Of a stretch of DNA of 64,000 nt, positions 19,002 through 27,120 are shown piece by piece (within the stretch, counting starts at the first letter, position 1; each line of letters starts with the position of its first letter). A model generated the notes under the pieces. The model made no database searches. It was not told the origin of the DNA and saw only the letters and a program-made list of their open reading frames with translations. Position numbers and translations under genes: made by a program. The stretch is from Roseicyclus marinus. GTDB taxonomy: Bacteria; Pseudomonadota; Alphaproteobacteria; Rhodobacterales; Rhodobacteraceae. The DNA lies in NCBI RefSeq assembly GCF_036322625.1, contig NZ_AP027266.1:2359001-2423000 (forward strand), given 5' to 3'.

Positions 19002-20264
19002 GTGAACATCCTGATACTGGGCAGCGGCGGGCGCGAACATGCGCTGGCCTGGGCCGTGTTGCAAAACCCCAAATGCGACAGGCTGATCGTGGCGCCGGGC
19101 AATGCCGGGATCGCGATGATCGCCGATTGCGCCGATCTCGACGTGACCGACCCCGAGGCGGTGGTGGGTTTCGCGGTCGAGGAATCCATCGATTTCGTGA
19201 TCATCGGGCCCGAGGCCCCCTTGGCCGCGGGCGTGGCCGATGCACTGGATGCGGCCGGCATCCTTGCCTTCGGGCCATCGGCGGCGGCGGCGCGGCTCGA
19301 GGCGTCGAAATCCTTTACCAAGGAAATCTGCGATGCCTGTGCGGCCCCGACAGCGGGCTGGGCGCGCTTTGCCGATGCGGCGGCCGCGCGCGATTACGTC
19401 AGCGCACAGGGCGCCCCCATCGTGGTCAAGGCCGACGGGCTGGCCGCCGGCAAGGGCGTGGTCGTGGCCGAAACGGTCGAAGAGGCCCATGCCGCCATCG
19501 ACGACATGTTCGGCGGTGCCTTTGGCGCGGCCGGCGCCGAGGTGGTGATCGAGGAATTCATGACGGGCGAGGAAGCGTCTTTCTTTGTCCTGTCGGATGG
19601 CGAAAACGTCCTGCCCATCGGCACGGCGCAAGATCACAAGCGCATCGGCGAAGGCGATACCGGCCCCAATACCGGCGGGATGGGGGCCTATTCGCCCGCG
19701 CCCGTCCTGACCGATGCCGTGGCAGAGGCGGCGCTGGAGCGTATCGTGAAACCCACCGTGGCCGAGATGGCCCGGCGCGGCACGCCGTTCCGGGGCGTGC
19801 TCTATGCAGGGTTGATGATCGAGGGCGGCGAACCCCGGCTGGTCGAATACAATGTCCGTTTCGGTGACCCGGAATGCCAGGCGCTGATGATGCGGCTTGG
19901 CGGACAGGCGCTGGATCTCATGCTGGCCTGTGCCGAGGGACGCCTGGCCGGGATGGAGGTGAGCTGGGCACAAGATCACGCCATGACAATCGTGATGGCG
20001 GCCAAGGGCTATCCAGGCAGCTATGCCAAGGGCAGCGTGATCGGCGGGCTGGACGCCCCGCCCGAAGATTCGCATCACATGGTGTTTCATGCGGGCACTG
20101 CGCGGGCGGATGGCACGTGGCGCGCGAACGGGGGGCGGGTGTTGAACGTCACGGCGCGCGGCGCGACGCTGCAAGAAGCGCGCGACCGCGCCTACGCGAT
20201 GGTCGAAGGGATCGATTGGCCCGAGGGCGTGTTCCGGCGGGATATCGGCTGGCGAGCCTTGTGA
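19002..20264 (+). CDS. purD: Phosphoribosylamine-glycine ligase (GARS)
   Basis: PurD (420 aa) joins glycine to 5-phosphoribosylamine with ATP in the second step of purine synthesis. The ATP-grasp features are evident: ILGSGGREHALAW at the N-terminus, KADGLAAGKGVVVA, GAEVVIEEFMTGEEAS, QDHKRIGEGDTGPNTGGMG and the metal-binding EYNVRFGDPECQ. Translation starts at GTG 19002, preceded by an AAGGGGG box. A REP hairpin follows the stop. Other pathway genes in the window (purE, purK) are 32 kb away, so the pathway is scattered as usual in this order. Confidence 0.97.
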   Translation: MNILILGSGGREHALAWAVLQNPKCDRLIVAPGNAGIAMIADCADLDVTDPEAVVGFAVEESIDFVIIGPEAPLAAGVADALDAAGILAFGPSAAAARLEASKSFTKEICDACAAPTAGWARFADAAAARDYVSAQGAPIVVKADGLAAGKGVVVAETVEEAHAAIDDMFGGAFGAAGAEVVIEEFMTGEEASFFVLSDGENVLPIGTAQDHKRIGEGDTGPNTGGMGAYSPAPVLTDAVAEAALERIVKPTVAEMARRGTPFRGVLYAGLMIEGGEPRLVEYNVRFGDPECQALMMRLGGQALDLMLACAEGRLAGMEVSWAQDHAMTIVMAAKGYPGSYAKGSVIGGLDAPPEDSHHMVFHAGTARADGTWRANGGRVLNVTARGATLQEARDRAYAMVEGIDWPEGVFRRDIGWRAL

Positions 20265-20276
20265 GGACAGCGTTTT

Positions 20277-20300
20277 GGTGCGCCTGAAGGCGCACCCTAC
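20277..20300 (-). repeat. REP hairpin, family 1
   Basis: Read on the minus strand this is GTAG followed by 8-bp arms GGTGCGCC/GGCGCACC around a TTCA loop. It lies between the convergent purD and lyxose isomerase genes. It is identical to copies at 31297, 36340 and 36595. The 5' GTAG tetranucleotide plus imperfect palindrome is the form recognised by REP-associated tyrosine transposases, one of which is encoded at 35813. Confidence 0.85.
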
Positions 20301-20318
20301 GCAAACCCTCGCGCCAGA

Positions 20319-21005
20319 TCACCCCAACCAGCGCCCGTAATCCGACACCAGGAGATGGTTGGGCGCGACATCTTCCTCGATCGCGGCGAAACGGCCGATG
20401 GGCTCGCGGAACCAATTGTCGGTCTCGTCGTCATTGACGGTCGAAACCTCACCGATCAGCACATCGCCGCCCTCGCCCCAGAAGGCATGCCAATCGCCGG
20501 GCATCAGCGTCACGCTTTCGCCCGGGGCCAGCATCAGCACCTCGCCCGGCGCATAATCGTGGGCGATCCCGTCGCACATCACCTGCCCGCCCTTCGTGCC
20601 GTCGAAGGCACCGTCGGGGGCGGACCCGTAAAGCTCGATGGCAAGCGTCGCACCGCCCCGGTTGATGATATCCTCGGCCTTGAGATAGTGCCGATGCATG
20701 GGCGAAAGCTGATCCTGCTTTGAAATCAGGAGCTTTTCGGCATAGCACATGCCCCCGCCCCGTTGCAGGTCGGCCAGTCGCCCGTTGCGAAGGGTGAACA
20801 GAAACAGGCCCATCTCGTCGTAGCGGCCCTGCCCGTAATCCGTGATGTCCCAGCCCATGCGCCCGTCGATCACTGCGCGGGCGCGGGGGGCATTGGCGCG
20901 CATCTCGTCGGGCGTCCAATAGGCAAAAGGCGGCAGGACGAAACCGAAAGACCGGATGAAGTCATCCGCCTCGGCCATGATGTCGTTGATCCGGGATCTT
21001 TTCAT
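20319..21005 (-). CDS. D-lyxose isomerase (YdaE family)
   Basis: The 228-aa cupin-fold protein matches sugar isomerases that interconvert D-lyxose and D-xylulose (and D-mannose/D-fructose). Metal-binding residues are visible in SPMHRHYLKAEDIINRGG (two His) and in DWHAFWGEGGDVLIGEVSTVNDDETDNWF (His and Glu). A Mn2+ cofactor is expected for the family. No sugar transporter, kinase or regulator lies beside it, so it looks like a stand-alone gene between purD and a small lipoprotein. It is convergent with purD, with a REP element between. Confidence 0.85.
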   Translation of the reverse strand: MKRSRINDIMAEADDFIRSFGFVLPPFAYWTPDEMRANAPRARAVIDGRMGWDITDYGQGRYDEMGLFLFTLRNGRLADLQRGGGMCYAEKLLISKQDQLSPMHRHYLKAEDIINRGGATLAIELYGSAPDGAFDGTKGGQVMCDGIAHDYAPGEVLMLAPGESVTLMPGDWHAFWGEGGDVLIGEVSTVNDDETDNWFREPIGRFAAIEEDVAPNHLLVSDYGRWLG

Positions 21006-21119
21006 CGCGCGCCCTCCTGCCGCTGTCTCGGCGCAGTTGCGCCCAAAGCGGCTATCTCTTCAAGGGGCGAGCGCGTGGTGCGTGCGGGCCGGACCGCGAT
21101 CCGACCCGCACGACGTGTA

Positions 21120-21389
21120 TCAGCAGCGGGCCACGTAATAGCCGCCGCGACCATCGGCATAGGCGCATTCGCGCGTCGCCTGGTTCTGGGCCACGACCGC
21201 ACCGGCAGCCGCACCCCCAAGGACTGCGACAGCGGTCCATTCGGGGTTGGCATCAACGAGTTCGGACAAGGCGAAACCGCCCGCCGCACCAAAGGCCGCG
21301 CCGAGCGCGGTCTGGCCCTGGGGGGTGGGTTGGCATGCCGCAAGGGCAAGTGCTGCGGCAAGCAAGGTTGCGGACAACTGGATTTTCAT
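21120..21389 (-). CDS. Small glycine-zipper lipoprotein
   Basis: This 89-aa protein has a signal ending LALAAC (Cys19 as lipidation site), then two Gly/Ala-rich segments (GAAFGAAGGFALSEL and LGGAAAGAVVA) of glycine-zipper type that insert in or pack against membranes. It ends in a Cys-containing tail (ECAYADGRGGYYVARC). Similar short lipoproteins belong to the 17-kDa antigen/OsmB-like group, but no exact family is assigned. It lies 120 bp downstream of carD on the same strand. Confidence 0.75.
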   Translation of the reverse strand: MKIQLSATLLAAALALAACQPTPQGQTALGAAFGAAGGFALSELVDANPEWTAVAVLGGAAAGAVVAQNQATRECAYADGRGGYYVARC

Positions 21390-21508
21390 GACGTTTCCTC
21401 AGGCTACGGCCGAAGGGCCGGACAGGGTTCAGGTCCCGCCTGCCAGTATAACAGAAAGGCCGCCGCACCAAAGGTGCGACGGCCCAAAGCCAAGGAATTC
21501 CGGCGGTT

Positions 21509-22021
21509 TTACGCCGCGCGGGCGGTCAGGACGGCATCGACCTGCTTTTGCGCGCCGGCCTCGTCCATGCCCTTGACGGCGGCCAGTTCACGCGTCAGCC
21601 GCTCCAGCGCGGCTTCGTAAAGCTGACGCTCGGAATAGGATTGTTCGCGCTGATCGTCGCCGCGGTGCAGGTCGCGCACCACCTCGGCGATGGAGATCAG
21701 GTCGCCGGAATTGATCTTCTGTTCATATTCCTGCGCACGGCGCGACCACATGGCGCGCTTCACGCGGGCCTTGCCCTTGAGCGTATCCATCGCCTTGGAC
21801 ACGACATCGGGCGAAGACAGCGACCGCATGCCGACCTCGACCGCCTTGGCGGTGGGGACGCGCAGGGTCATCTTGTCCTTCTCAAAAGAAACCACGAACA
21901 GTTCGAGCTTGAGGCCAGCGATCTCCTGCTCTTCGATCGACATGATCTTGCCGACGCCGTGAGCGGGATACACGACATAATCGTTGGGGCTGAACTCTTG
22001 CGACTTCCGGGTCTTCGTCAT
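21509..22021 (-). CDS. carD: CarD family transcriptional regulator
   Basis: The 170-aa product has the N-terminal RNA-polymerase-interacting (Tudor-like) domain (FSPNDYVVYPAHGVGKIMSIE, about 10-65) and the helical C-terminal DNA-contact domain (about 75-165, containing RRAQEYEQKINSGDLISIAEVVRDL). CarD binds the RNAP beta subunit and stabilises open complexes, especially at rRNA promoters lacking an optimal -10 extension. The start ATG 22021 is followed directly by a basic leader. The 279 bp between it and fdxA hold two inverted repeats. Confidence 0.95.
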   Translation of the reverse strand: MTKTRKSQEFSPNDYVVYPAHGVGKIMSIEEQEIAGLKLELFVVSFEKDKMTLRVPTAKAVEVGMRSLSSPDVVSKAMDTLKGKARVKRAMWSRRAQEYEQKINSGDLISIAEVVRDLHRGDDQREQSYSERQLYEAALERLTRELAAVKGMDEAGAQKQVDAVLTARAA

Positions 22022-22069
22022 TCGTGGTTCCTTTCCATTTCCCGGCCCTCACGCGACAAAAACACCCCC

Positions 22070-22087
22070 GGAAAACCGGGGTTTTCC
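22070..22087. repeat. Short inverted repeat upstream of carD
   Basis: A perfect 7-bp inverted repeat GGAAAAC/GTTTTCC with a CGGG loop lies 49 bp upstream of the carD start. On the minus strand it is followed by GGGGGTG then five T, so it may be a weak fdxA terminator or part of the carD leader. Confidence 0.45.
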
Positions 22088-22203
22088 GTAAGCGTTCCTG
22101 TGTGTCGATGAAAACCGGGCAGGCTGGCAGACCTGCGTGTGCGTTACGGACAGACGTTATGAGGAGTGATATAGCACGATTGGAGGCCGATTTCCAGATT
22201 CTG

Positions 22204-22248
22204 CCACGGACCAAGGTGAATCCCTGCATTTACAGGGAATTTCCGTGG
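22204..22248. repeat. Two-part hairpin between fdxA and carD
   Basis: Outer arms CCACGGA (22204-22210) and TCCGTGG (22242-22248) enclose an inner stem TCCCTG/CAGGGA (22221-22226 and 22233-22238) with loop CATTTA. It sits 53 bp beyond the 3' end of fdxA. It may be an mRNA 3' structure or a dispersed palindromic element; no T-run follows on either strand. Confidence 0.5.
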
Positions 22249-22300
22249 CTCCGATCCAAAATCAGGGCCAGTCTGCGCGCGGTCAGCCGCGAATCGGGGT

Positions 22301-22636
22301 TCAGCCGCCCTCGCCCGGCGCTTCCGAGAAGAGGTCCATCTTGCCCGGTTTGCCGTCCATCTCCTCGGCCTCGGGAAGCGGGTCCTTGCGGGTGATGATC
22401 ACGGGCCAGGCTTCGGAATACTTGCGGTTGAATTCCACCCATTTCTCCATGTCCGGCTCGGTGTCCGGGCGGATCGCATCGGCAGGGCATTCCGGCTCGC
22501 AGACGCCGCAATCGATGCATTCATCGGGGTGGATCACCAGCATGTTCTCGCCCTCGTAGAAACAATCCACGGGGCAGACCTCCACGCAATCGGTGTATTT
22601 GCAGGCGATGCAATTTTCCGTCACGACATAGGTCAT
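22301..22636 (-). CDS. fdxA: Seven-iron ferredoxin FdxA
   Basis: The 111-aa ferredoxin carries one [3Fe-4S] and one [4Fe-4S] cluster: the first Cys set is in [20 protein letters not shown] and the second in [14 protein letters not shown]. It is a low-potential electron carrier in the cytoplasm; in alphaproteobacteria it is generally housekeeping and conserved next to carD and the S4/helicase genes, as here. The C-terminal extension past residue 60 ([17 protein letters not shown]) is typical of the 7Fe family. The start has the canonical [10 protein letters not shown]-terminus. Confidence 0.96.
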   Translation of the reverse strand: MTYVVTENCIACKYTDCVEVCPVDCFYEGENMLVIHPDECIDCGVCEPECPADAIRPDTEPDMEKWVEFNRKYSEAWPVIITRKDPLPEAEEMDGKPGKMDLFSEAPGEGG

Positions 22637-22780
22637 CGGTCATCCTCGTCTGGTCGTTCGTTCCGTCTGCTACGCCACGCTCCAAGCCATTGCAAGACCG
22701 GGCGGATAGGCCGCATTCATCAGCGGACTGTAAACCCAGGTTGACAGTTTGCAAGGGCTTTTGCTGCGGCATTCCGGGCA

Positions 22781-23155
22781 TCAGGCGTCAGGGCCCTCGC
22801 CGTCCCGCAGGGCATCGAGCGCACGACGGTCCCGTTTGGTCGGACGGGGACCGCTGCGTTCGACCGGGGCCGCGTCTTCTGCAGGGGGTGTCAGATCCTC
22901 GTAGAGCGTCTGCGCCTCGGGGGCCGGCCCGCGACGGATGCCCAAGGCCGTGATCCTGACGACGCGGACGCGGTCGCCCTGGGCAAAGGTCAGAACATCC
23001 CCCGGCCCGACCGCAGTCGCGGGCTTGGACACCTTGGTCGCATTCACCCTCACCTGCCCCTCGGCAACCAGCCGGGTTGCAAGGCTCCGGGTCTTGAAGA
23101 ACCGCGCCTGCCACAGCCATTTGTCCAGCCGTCCGGTGGGGCGCAGGTCCGTCAG
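22781..23155 (-). CDS. S4-domain RNA-binding protein (Hsp15-like), probable CTG start
   Basis: The full S4 domain (RLDKWLWQARFFKTRSLA..., EGQVRVN) is only present if translation starts upstream of the first ATG/GTG-type start at 23053. The best candidate is CTG at 23155, preceded by GAGGGA with a 6-bp spacer, forming a CTGA overlap with the helicase stop (23152-23154). That gives 124 aa, normal for Hsp15/HslR-like proteins that bind rRNA or stalled 50S subunits. The C-terminal half is acidic/basic mixed and less conserved. The domain call is firm; the CTG start is an inference. Confidence 0.82.
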   Translation of the reverse strand: MTDLRPTGRLDKWLWQARFFKTRSLATRLVAEGQVRVNATKVSKPATAVGPGDVLTFAQGDRVRVVRITALGIRRGPAPEAQTLYEDLTPPAEDAAPVERSGPRPTKRDRRALDALRDGEGPDA

Positions 23156-26148
23156 GTCTTGTCCCTCAATCCGGCCAGCGCCTGCGCAAAGGGATTGTCG
23201 GGATCGATCCGATCCTTCTTGCGCTCGGGCTTGGCGGAAAAGACCTTGGGCCCGTCATCCTCGCGCTGGGGCTTGCCGCCCTTGCCGCGCGGGGGCTTGC
23301 CGCCCTTTCCACGGGGTTTGCCACCCTCGCCACGGGGCTGGCCGCCGCCGGACCTTTGGCCCTGCCCCTGTTCGCGCGCCTCGCGTCCGCCCTCGCCCCG
23401 GCGCGGACCCCTCGGCCCGCCGCCCTGACGCCGCGGGGCCCAGGTGAAGGTGTAGAAAACCTCCATCTCGGCGGGTGCTGCGGCCTCCTCGGGCCGGCTT
23501 TCGGGGGGGGCTTCGGCGGGGGCATCGCCGGGCACCTCGTCGGGTGCCGTCGGCGGGGTTTCTGCCGGAGTATCGGCGGGCACCTCTGGCGGGGTATCGG
23601 CGGGCACCTCTGGCGGGGCCTGTTCGGGCATCGGATCGGGGGTATCCGCCCCCTCCAGCCCGGTCGGCACCTCGGCCCCCAGAACGCTCTCGTCCATCGT
23701 TTCGGGCGCATCGGTCGCGGCCGGTTCGGGTGCGGGCACAGGTGCAGGCACGGGTTTGACCTTGGCCCGTTCGCCGCGTTCGGCGCGATAGCCCAAGCCG
23801 CCCATCAGATCGGCGAATTGTTCCAGCGTCAGGCCGCTGATCGACAGCATGTCGGGGGTCGCCTCGAACCCTGCGCGCGTGTCGCGGGTGCGCAGCATGT
23901 CGGCCAGCCGTTCCAGCATGTCGATGCGGATCGCGCGGGCGCCGGCCGGGCGATAGCCCGACATCGCGTAATAGCCCTTGGGCTGCTGACCATCGTTGGG
24001 GATCGTCACCAGGCCGGGCGGCGGGCTTTCGGGAAAGACGTCAAGCCCGGCCCACAACCCCCACAGCACCAACCGCAGCCGGGTCGGCGCAGGCTTGAGC
24101 AGGAGCGGTTGAAAGATGGTGAACTGGCCGAACCGCACGCCATGTTTGCGCAACATGCCGCGGGCATCCTGATCGAGCGCCTTGATGTCATCGGCGATCT
24201 CGGCGCGGGGAACGATGCCGAACCCCTCGCGCAGGCGGAAAGCGACCCCGCGCGCCAGACCCGTCACCGCCTCGTCGCGCGACAGCGCCAGAAGCGGTTC
24301 GAACTGGGCCGCGATGCGGCGGTCGATGAAATGCTGCAAGCGGCGCTGGACCTTGGTCACGACCTCGGGCCCGGCCTCGTCATCGACAAAAGCTTCGGCG
24401 GTGGGTTTGAGGGGATCGTCGCCCTTGACCAATTTGCCGATGGCCTGATCGCCCCACATCAGCCCGCCCTGTTCGGTCACGTCGAATTCGGTGTCGGGCG
24501 TGTTGTAGAAACGGTCGGCACGCAGGTGGAACTCGGGCCGGAGCGCCGCCATCGCGGCCTGGCGCAGGGTTTTTGCCTCGTCGGGGCTGGCGGTCTGGTC
24601 CTGGCGGAAACGGAACCCTTCGATCCGGCCCAGAACCTGGCCCTCGACCGTCACTTCACCCTTGTCGTTCACATCGGCCACCAGGCTCTCCTTCTGTTTC
24701 AACCGGCGGAGCAGCACGCTCGTCCGCCGGTCGACAAATCGCTGCGTCAGCGCACCATGGAGCGCATCGGACAGGCGGTCTTCTACGGCACGCGTGGCCC
24801 CGCGCCAATGGGCAACATCGTCCACCCATCCGTCGCGTTGCGCCACGTAGGTCCATGTGCGGATGAAGGCGAGCCGCTTGGACAGCGTGTCGATGTCGCC
24901 CTCGGTCCGGTCGATCCGCTTGACCTGCCGCGCCAGCCAATCGTCCGGCACCCGCCCCAGATCGTGCAGGAAATCAAAGATACGCCCCAGGAGTTCGGCA
25001 TGTTCCGTGTGGCTGATGCCCCGGAAATCGGGAATGCGGCAGACATCCCACAAGAGCCGCACATCGCGGGCATCGTTGATCCGCGCCCGGACCTCTTCGC
25101 GGTCCGAGATCGCCTTGAGCGCCATCAGATCGTCGGCTTCGCGCGCGCGAGAGAGCCAATCGTCTTCCACCGGTTGTTCGAGCGAGGCGACAAGCCGGGC
25201 GACCGACCCGAATTCGAGATCGGAGTTGCGCCAGAACAATTTGCGGATCGGGGCAAAGCGATGTTCCTGGATCGCAAGCGCCAGATCATCGTCCAGGGGC
25301 GGCGCCTCGCCCGTCACGCCGAATGTGCCGTCTTGCGTGTAGCGCCCGGCCCGCCCCGCGATCTGGGCCAGTTCGTTGGGCATCAATTCGCGCATCCGCC
25401 GCCCGTCGAACTTGCGCAGGCCGGAAAAGGCGACATGCCGGATATCGAGGTTCAGACCCATCCCGATGGCATCGGTGGCCACCAGGACATCCACGTCGCC
25501 ATTTTGGTAAAGCTCGACCTGCGCATTGCGCGTGCGGGGCGACAACGCCCCCATGACCACCGCGGCGCCACCTTTCTGGCGGCGCAAAAGCTCGGCCGTG
25601 GCATAAAGATTTTCAACCGAAAACCCCACGATTGCACTACGGGGCGGCATTCGGCTTATCTTTTTCGAACCTGTATACACAAGCTGTGAATAACGTTCCC
25701 GGCTCAGGAACTGCGCGCGCGGAACCAGCGCGGCAATCGCCCCCCGCATGGTCGCGGCCCCCAGGAACAAGGTCTCGTGATAGCCGCGCGCATGCAGCAG
25801 CCGGTCGGTGAACACATGCCCGCGCTCGGGATCGGCGCAGAGCTGGATCTCGTCGATGGCGACGAAATCCGCGCCAAGACCCACGGGCATCGCCTCGACC
25901 GTGCAGACCCAATACTGCGTGCGCTCGGGGACGATGCGCTCCTCGCCCGTGACCAGCGCCACGACCGAAGGACCGCGCAGCGCCACGATCCGGTCATAGA
26001 CCTCCCGCGCCAAAAGCCGCAAAGGCAGCCCGATGATGCCCGTGCGATGGGCCAGCATCCGTTCGATGGCGTAATGGGTCTTGCCGGTGTTGGTCGGCCC
26101 CAGCACCGCCGCGATGCGGCCCCTGTCTGTCGTGCTGCCGTCCATCAT
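23152..26148 (-). CDS. SUV3-like DExH-box RNA helicase with low-complexity tail
   Basis: This 998-aa helicase resembles mitochondrial SUV3 and alphaproteobacterial MgpS-type helicases. Walker A is LGPTNTGKTHYAIERM, DExH box AIDEIQL, motif III GAATMRG, and the C-terminal RecA lobe has LVATDAIGMGLNLD and QIAGRAGRYTQDG. A SUV3 C-terminal domain follows (to about 760). The last 190 residues are low-complexity: a Pro/Glu/Ala-rich stretch with repeated PPEVPADT, then a Gly/Lys/Arg tract with KGGKPPRGKGGKP units. Basic RGG-like tails usually bind RNA. ATG 26148 is preceded by GAGGAAA; an extension to 26211 is possible. Probable roles are RNA turnover or ribosome assembly. Confidence 0.9.
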   Translation of the reverse strand: MMDGSTTDRGRIAAVLGPTNTGKTHYAIERMLAHRTGIIGLPLRLLAREVYDRIVALRGPSVVALVTGEERIVPERTQYWVCTVEAMPVGLGADFVAIDEIQLCADPERGHVFTDRLLHARGYHETLFLGAATMRGAIAALVPRAQFLSRERYSQLVYTGSKKISRMPPRSAIVGFSVENLYATAELLRRQKGGAAVVMGALSPRTRNAQVELYQNGDVDVLVATDAIGMGLNLDIRHVAFSGLRKFDGRRMRELMPNELAQIAGRAGRYTQDGTFGVTGEAPPLDDDLALAIQEHRFAPIRKLFWRNSDLEFGSVARLVASLEQPVEDDWLSRAREADDLMALKAISDREEVRARINDARDVRLLWDVCRIPDFRGISHTEHAELLGRIFDFLHDLGRVPDDWLARQVKRIDRTEGDIDTLSKRLAFIRTWTYVAQRDGWVDDVAHWRGATRAVEDRLSDALHGALTQRFVDRRTSVLLRRLKQKESLVADVNDKGEVTVEGQVLGRIEGFRFRQDQTASPDEAKTLRQAAMAALRPEFHLRADRFYNTPDTEFDVTEQGGLMWGDQAIGKLVKGDDPLKPTAEAFVDDEAGPEVVTKVQRRLQHFIDRRIAAQFEPLLALSRDEAVTGLARGVAFRLREGFGIVPRAEIADDIKALDQDARGMLRKHGVRFGQFTIFQPLLLKPAPTRLRLVLWGLWAGLDVFPESPPPGLVTIPNDGQQPKGYYAMSGYRPAGARAIRIDMLERLADMLRTRDTRAGFEATPDMLSISGLTLEQFADLMGGLGYRAERGERAKVKPVPAPVPAPEPAATDAPETMDESVLGAEVPTGLEGADTPDPMPEQAPPEVPADTPPEVPADTPAETPPTAPDEVPGDAPAEAPPESRPEEAAAPAEMEVFYTFTWAPRRQGGGPRGPRRGEGGREAREQGQGQRSGGGQPRGEGGKPRGKGGKPPRGKGGKPQREDDGPKVFSAKPERKKDRIDPDNPFAQALAGLRDKT

Positions 26149-26191
26149 CTGGCTGACTTTCCTCACGCCCCCGACGGCGGGCAGGGCGGGT

Positions 26192-26749
26192 TCAGAGGGC
26201 CTGCCCCTCAAGCGCGCGTTCGACCCGGTTTACCGCGTCGTTTATTTCTTCGCGGTGCGGATGTATAGCCTGCGCCGCCCGAAAGGCGGCTAGCGCCTCT
26301 TCCAGCAGGTCCATTTCCTCGAGCATGTAGCCCAGCCCCGTCAGCGCCCCGAAATGGCGCGGCTCCAGCGCAAGGACGCGCTGGATGTCGGCGATGGCAG
26401 GGCCGTAGCGATTCGCCTCGAAGAACATCGTGGCGCGCGCATTCCAGCCTTCGGCAAACTCGGGCGCATGATCGGTGAGCGCGGTCAGGTGGTCATAGGC
26501 GGCCGCAAGATCACCCGCTTCGAGCGCCGCGCGCCCCCGGCCCAGCAGGTAATCCGCCGAAGCCGATCCGGATCGCGACCAGAGCAGGATGATTTCTTCC
26601 TCCACCACCGGCCAGTTGCGCAAATCGGGCTGCGCGAGCCGATCCAGCAGATCGTCCGACCGTGGCCTGTCCTGTGCCAGACCCGCAAGCGGTGCCGCGC
26701 ACAGAAGTGCCGCAAGGGCAATGTTGTGGAACATGCGCATCCTTTTCAT
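26192..26749 (-). CDS. Exported tetratricopeptide-repeat protein
   Basis: The 185-aa product has a signal peptide (MKRMRMFHNIALAALLCAAPLAGLA) and about three TPR units between residues 60 and 170 (LGRGRAALEAGDLAAAYDHL, WNARATMFFEANRYGPAIADI, LGYMLEEMDLLEEALAAF). TPR domains mediate protein contacts; a periplasmic adaptor role is inferred. The start at 26749 was chosen over 26785 because it places the signal peptide at the N-terminus. It lies 43 bp upstream of the helicase start on the same strand and may be cotranscribed. Confidence 0.85.
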   Translation of the reverse strand: MKRMRMFHNIALAALLCAAPLAGLAQDRPRSDDLLDRLAQPDLRNWPVVEEEIILLWSRSGSASADYLLGRGRAALEAGDLAAAYDHLTALTDHAPEFAEGWNARATMFFEANRYGPAIADIQRVLALEPRHFGALTGLGYMLEEMDLLEEALAAFRAAQAIHPHREEINDAVNRVERALEGQAL

Positions 26750-26829
26750 GATGCGAAAGCTAGCATGTTCGCGCGGGGCTTCCATATCAAACCCGTGCGA
26801 CCGACATGATCAGGGAAAGGGACGCGGAA

Positions 26830-27120
26830 ATGAGTGTGATCGACGAGGCGGTAAAGGCATTGGCCGCGAAACTGGGCGATGGTTTCGACGGATCGGCCAA
26901 ATTCGTGATCGAAGGCGAAGGCGCCGTGATCGTGGATGGCGCGGGCGTGCGCGCGGCGAGCGAGGCCGACGAGGCGGACGTGACCATGACCGCCAGCACC
27001 GACACGTTCCAGAGCATCCTTGGCGGCAGCCTCAACCCCACCATGGCCTTCATGTCGGGCAAGCTGAAGCTCGACGGCGACATGGGCACGGCCATGAAAC
27101 TGGGCTCGGCCCTGTCCTGA
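26830..27120 (+). CDS. SCP2 sterol-binding domain protein
   Basis: This 96-aa single-domain SCP2 protein has the pattern GSAKFVIEGEGAVIVDG, ADVTMTASTDTFQSILGG and a C-terminal FMSGKLKLDGDMGTAMKL, which is diagnostic. Such small proteins bind lipids or acyl chains in a hydrophobic tunnel. The start ATG 26830 is the usual MS...VDEAV N-terminus. The stop overlaps the start of the following lysophospholipase gene (TGATG), so the two are translationally coupled and likely act on related lipid substrates. Confidence 0.93.
   Translation: MSVIDEAVKALAAKLGDGFDGSAKFVIEGEGAVIVDGAGVRAASEADEADVTMTASTDTFQSILGGSLNPTMAFMSGKLKLDGDMGTAMKLGSALS

Noticed and set aside
23356..25689. 777-residue plus-strand open frame opposite the helicase
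   Set aside because: The helicase motifs are unambiguous on the minus strand; the opposite frame is His/Arg/Gly-rich filler.
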